From: CAZBQG01 sp964493945
GTDB taxonomy: Bacteria > Pseudomonadota > Alphaproteobacteria > Rhodospirillales > UBA2165
Direction: 5' to 3'
DNA length: 6,318 nucleotides
NCBI GenBank assembly: GCA_964493945.1
Contig: CAZBQG010000247.1
Span: 1 to 6,318, forward strand
Below are positions 5,272 to 6,318 of this stretch, in pieces (position 1 is the first letter of the stretch; each line of letters opens with the position of its first letter). The notes beneath the pieces were generated by a model. That model had not been told where the DNA came from, made no database searches, and worked only from the letters and a program-made list of their open reading frames with translations. The translations under genes and the position numbers were made by a program.

Positions 5272-5475
5272 AGCATGTTTAATTTAAATGCGGTCATTTT
5301 GACTGGGTGAATTTGTACCGTGGCTAGGCGCGCTTCGCATGGCGATGCGGCGCATCGCCAAAGATGTGCAACGACGCCACGGCTCAAAAGCACCCGGCCT
5401 TCGGTGGGGCAACTGGGCCCCTCGGCTGCGTTGCGGCGCTTGCCCGATGCTCAGGCATCGCGCCGCGCCTGCCCG
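5272..5475. repeat. Palindrome-rich repeat-like element after sdhB
   Basis: About 200 bp with several hairpins begin immediately after the sdhB TAG. TGGCGATGC (5340-5348) pairs with GCATCGCCA (5352-5360) over 9 bp with a 3-nt loop, and the flanking CCGTGGC (5318-5324) pairs with GCCACGG (5376-5382), so one arm spans 5318-5382. A second arm is CGATGC (5445-5450) with GCATCG (5455-5460), enclosed by CGGCG/CGCCG (5434-5438 with 5461-5465). The left end is AT-rich (TTTAATTTAAAT). All three frames of the plus strand give Arg/Ala/Pro-rich nonsense typical of palindromic DNA. It resembles a REP-like or other dispersed non-coding repeat, but there is only one copy here, so repetition is inferred. The right boundary, where patatin-like coding resumes, is approximate. 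Confidence 0.45.
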
Positions 5476-6300
5476 AAAGCGCTGTTGGACCGCGTCGATA
5501 TCATTTCCTCGGTATCCGGCGGCTCTGTTACGGCCGCCCTTTATGCGCTGAGCTGTGAACCGACAAAAGATCCAGAAGATAAATGTCCGCGGACGGTGGA
5601 GAATACGCCACGCTGCGCATGGACCTATGGCTCGGGGGACAACCCGTTCGAGGTACAAAAGGCAAATCGAATCACAGATACAGATCGATTGAAAGACTGC
5701 GGAACCGTTTTCAAGAGAATGCTGCCGAATTTCGAATGGAGCTGGGTTGGCAACTGGTTCTGGCCGGAAAACATTGTCCGTTATTGGTTTACCGATTTCG
5801 ACCGCAGCAACATCATGGCCGAAACACTGTCGGATAATCTTTATGACCATTCATTTCTAGACGGTGAATCTCTCGGCTTTCAGGATATCAATCCCAGAAG
5901 ACCTGCTCTTATTGTGAACGCGACAAATTTCACCCGACCGTCGCGACGCAGCAAAAAGGCATCAAAAGACATCGACTTGTTTTTCTCCTTCACCAAAGCA
6001 AAGTTCAAGGAACTCCACTCCAATCTCGACCACTACCCCATCGCTTACGCGGTCATGGCTTCCTCTGCCTTTCCCGGGGTATTTTCCTATGTGACGCTAC
6101 GTGATTTTTCAGTGGAAGCGGGGAATAAGCCGGAATATTTCCATTTGTTCAATGGCGGCTCGGCGGACAATCTCGGCCTTAAGCCGCTGGAGAAAATTTT
6201 CGAAGGTTTAATGGCTAAAAGTCTACTGCCAGAGCGAGTGATCGTTATCAAAATTGATTTTTCGCTAGGGTCAGGGCTCATTAATTCAGATAGAAGATAA
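5476..6300 (+). pseudogene. Patatin-like phospholipase, truncated at the N-terminus
   Basis: The frame enters a recognisable patatin-like domain at KALLDRVDIISSVSGGS; the nucleophile Ser of the SVSGG motif is codon 5515-5517. Family landmarks follow in order: WFTDFDRSNIMAE, PALIVNATNFT, YPIAYAVMASSAFPGVFS and FNGGSADNLGLKPL. Patatins hydrolyse acyl esters with a Ser-Asp dyad. Here the DGG motif carrying the catalytic Asp reads NGG (Asn, codon 6151-6153). The N-terminal GGGxR oxyanion-hole segment, expected about 60 residues before the Ser, is absent and replaced by repeat-like DNA. No ATG lies in frame before the Ser; only GTG 5320 inside the repeat or TTG 5485 could start it. The C-terminus also looks short, and a second frame stays open to the window edge. 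Family identity is firm; loss of activity is inferred. Confidence 0.7.
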
Positions 6301-6318
6301 CAATAGCGGCAATGCATA

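Noticed and set aside
1814..5329. 10-bp direct repeat GTGGCTAGGC at 1814-1823 and 5320-5329, flanking the sdh operon
   Set aside because: Several 10-bp matches are expected by chance in a window of this size, and the similarity does not extend into the surrounding bases.

Overview
The window holds a complete succinate dehydrogenase operon (sdhC-sdhD-sdhA-sdhB, 1894-5271, plus strand) with less conserved, accessory-looking DNA on both sides. The Sdh proteins match the alphaproteobacterial type: SdhC begins MSKxNRPLSPHLQIYRPQ, SdhD has the QVVVEDYVH motif, and the gene order is C-D-A-B. The GC-rich codon use of the operon fits an alphaproteobacterium, perhaps of the Rhodospirillales. That lineage call comes from recall of protein motifs, not from a search.

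Left flank (1-747): two tightly coupled small genes of unknown function (88-441 and 441-689), with a possible 18-codon third frame (691-747). The first may have lost its 5' end, because protein-like sequence continues upstream of its first usable start codon.

Middle (748-1893): about 1.15 kb with no gene I can support. From 900 to 1449 it holds an unusually dense series of perfect inverted repeats, including one of 12 bp with further stems nested inside and one of 11 bp. Read on the minus strand, the leftmost hairpin is followed by two T7 tracts, which looks like an intrinsic terminator. The simplest reading is an undescribed structured RNA of roughly 550 nt transcribed leftward; this is inference. 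From 1510 to 1700 there is a sharply AT-rich island with one perfect DnaA-box match. The likely sdh promoter (1775-1802) and leader follow.

Core (1894-5271): sdhC and sdhD encode the heme b and quinone-binding membrane anchor, sdhA the flavoprotein and sdhB the three-cluster iron-sulfur subunit. Together they form respiratory complex II, which oxidises succinate to fumarate and reduces quinone. The first three genes abut with no spacer and sdhB follows after 21 bp, so they are probably one transcript.

Right flank (5272-6318): a palindrome-rich stretch of about 200 bp that looks like a dispersed repeat starts right after the sdhB stop codon. It runs into a patatin-like phospholipase gene that has lost its N-terminal part and has Asn where the catalytic Asp is expected, so it is probably a pseudogene.
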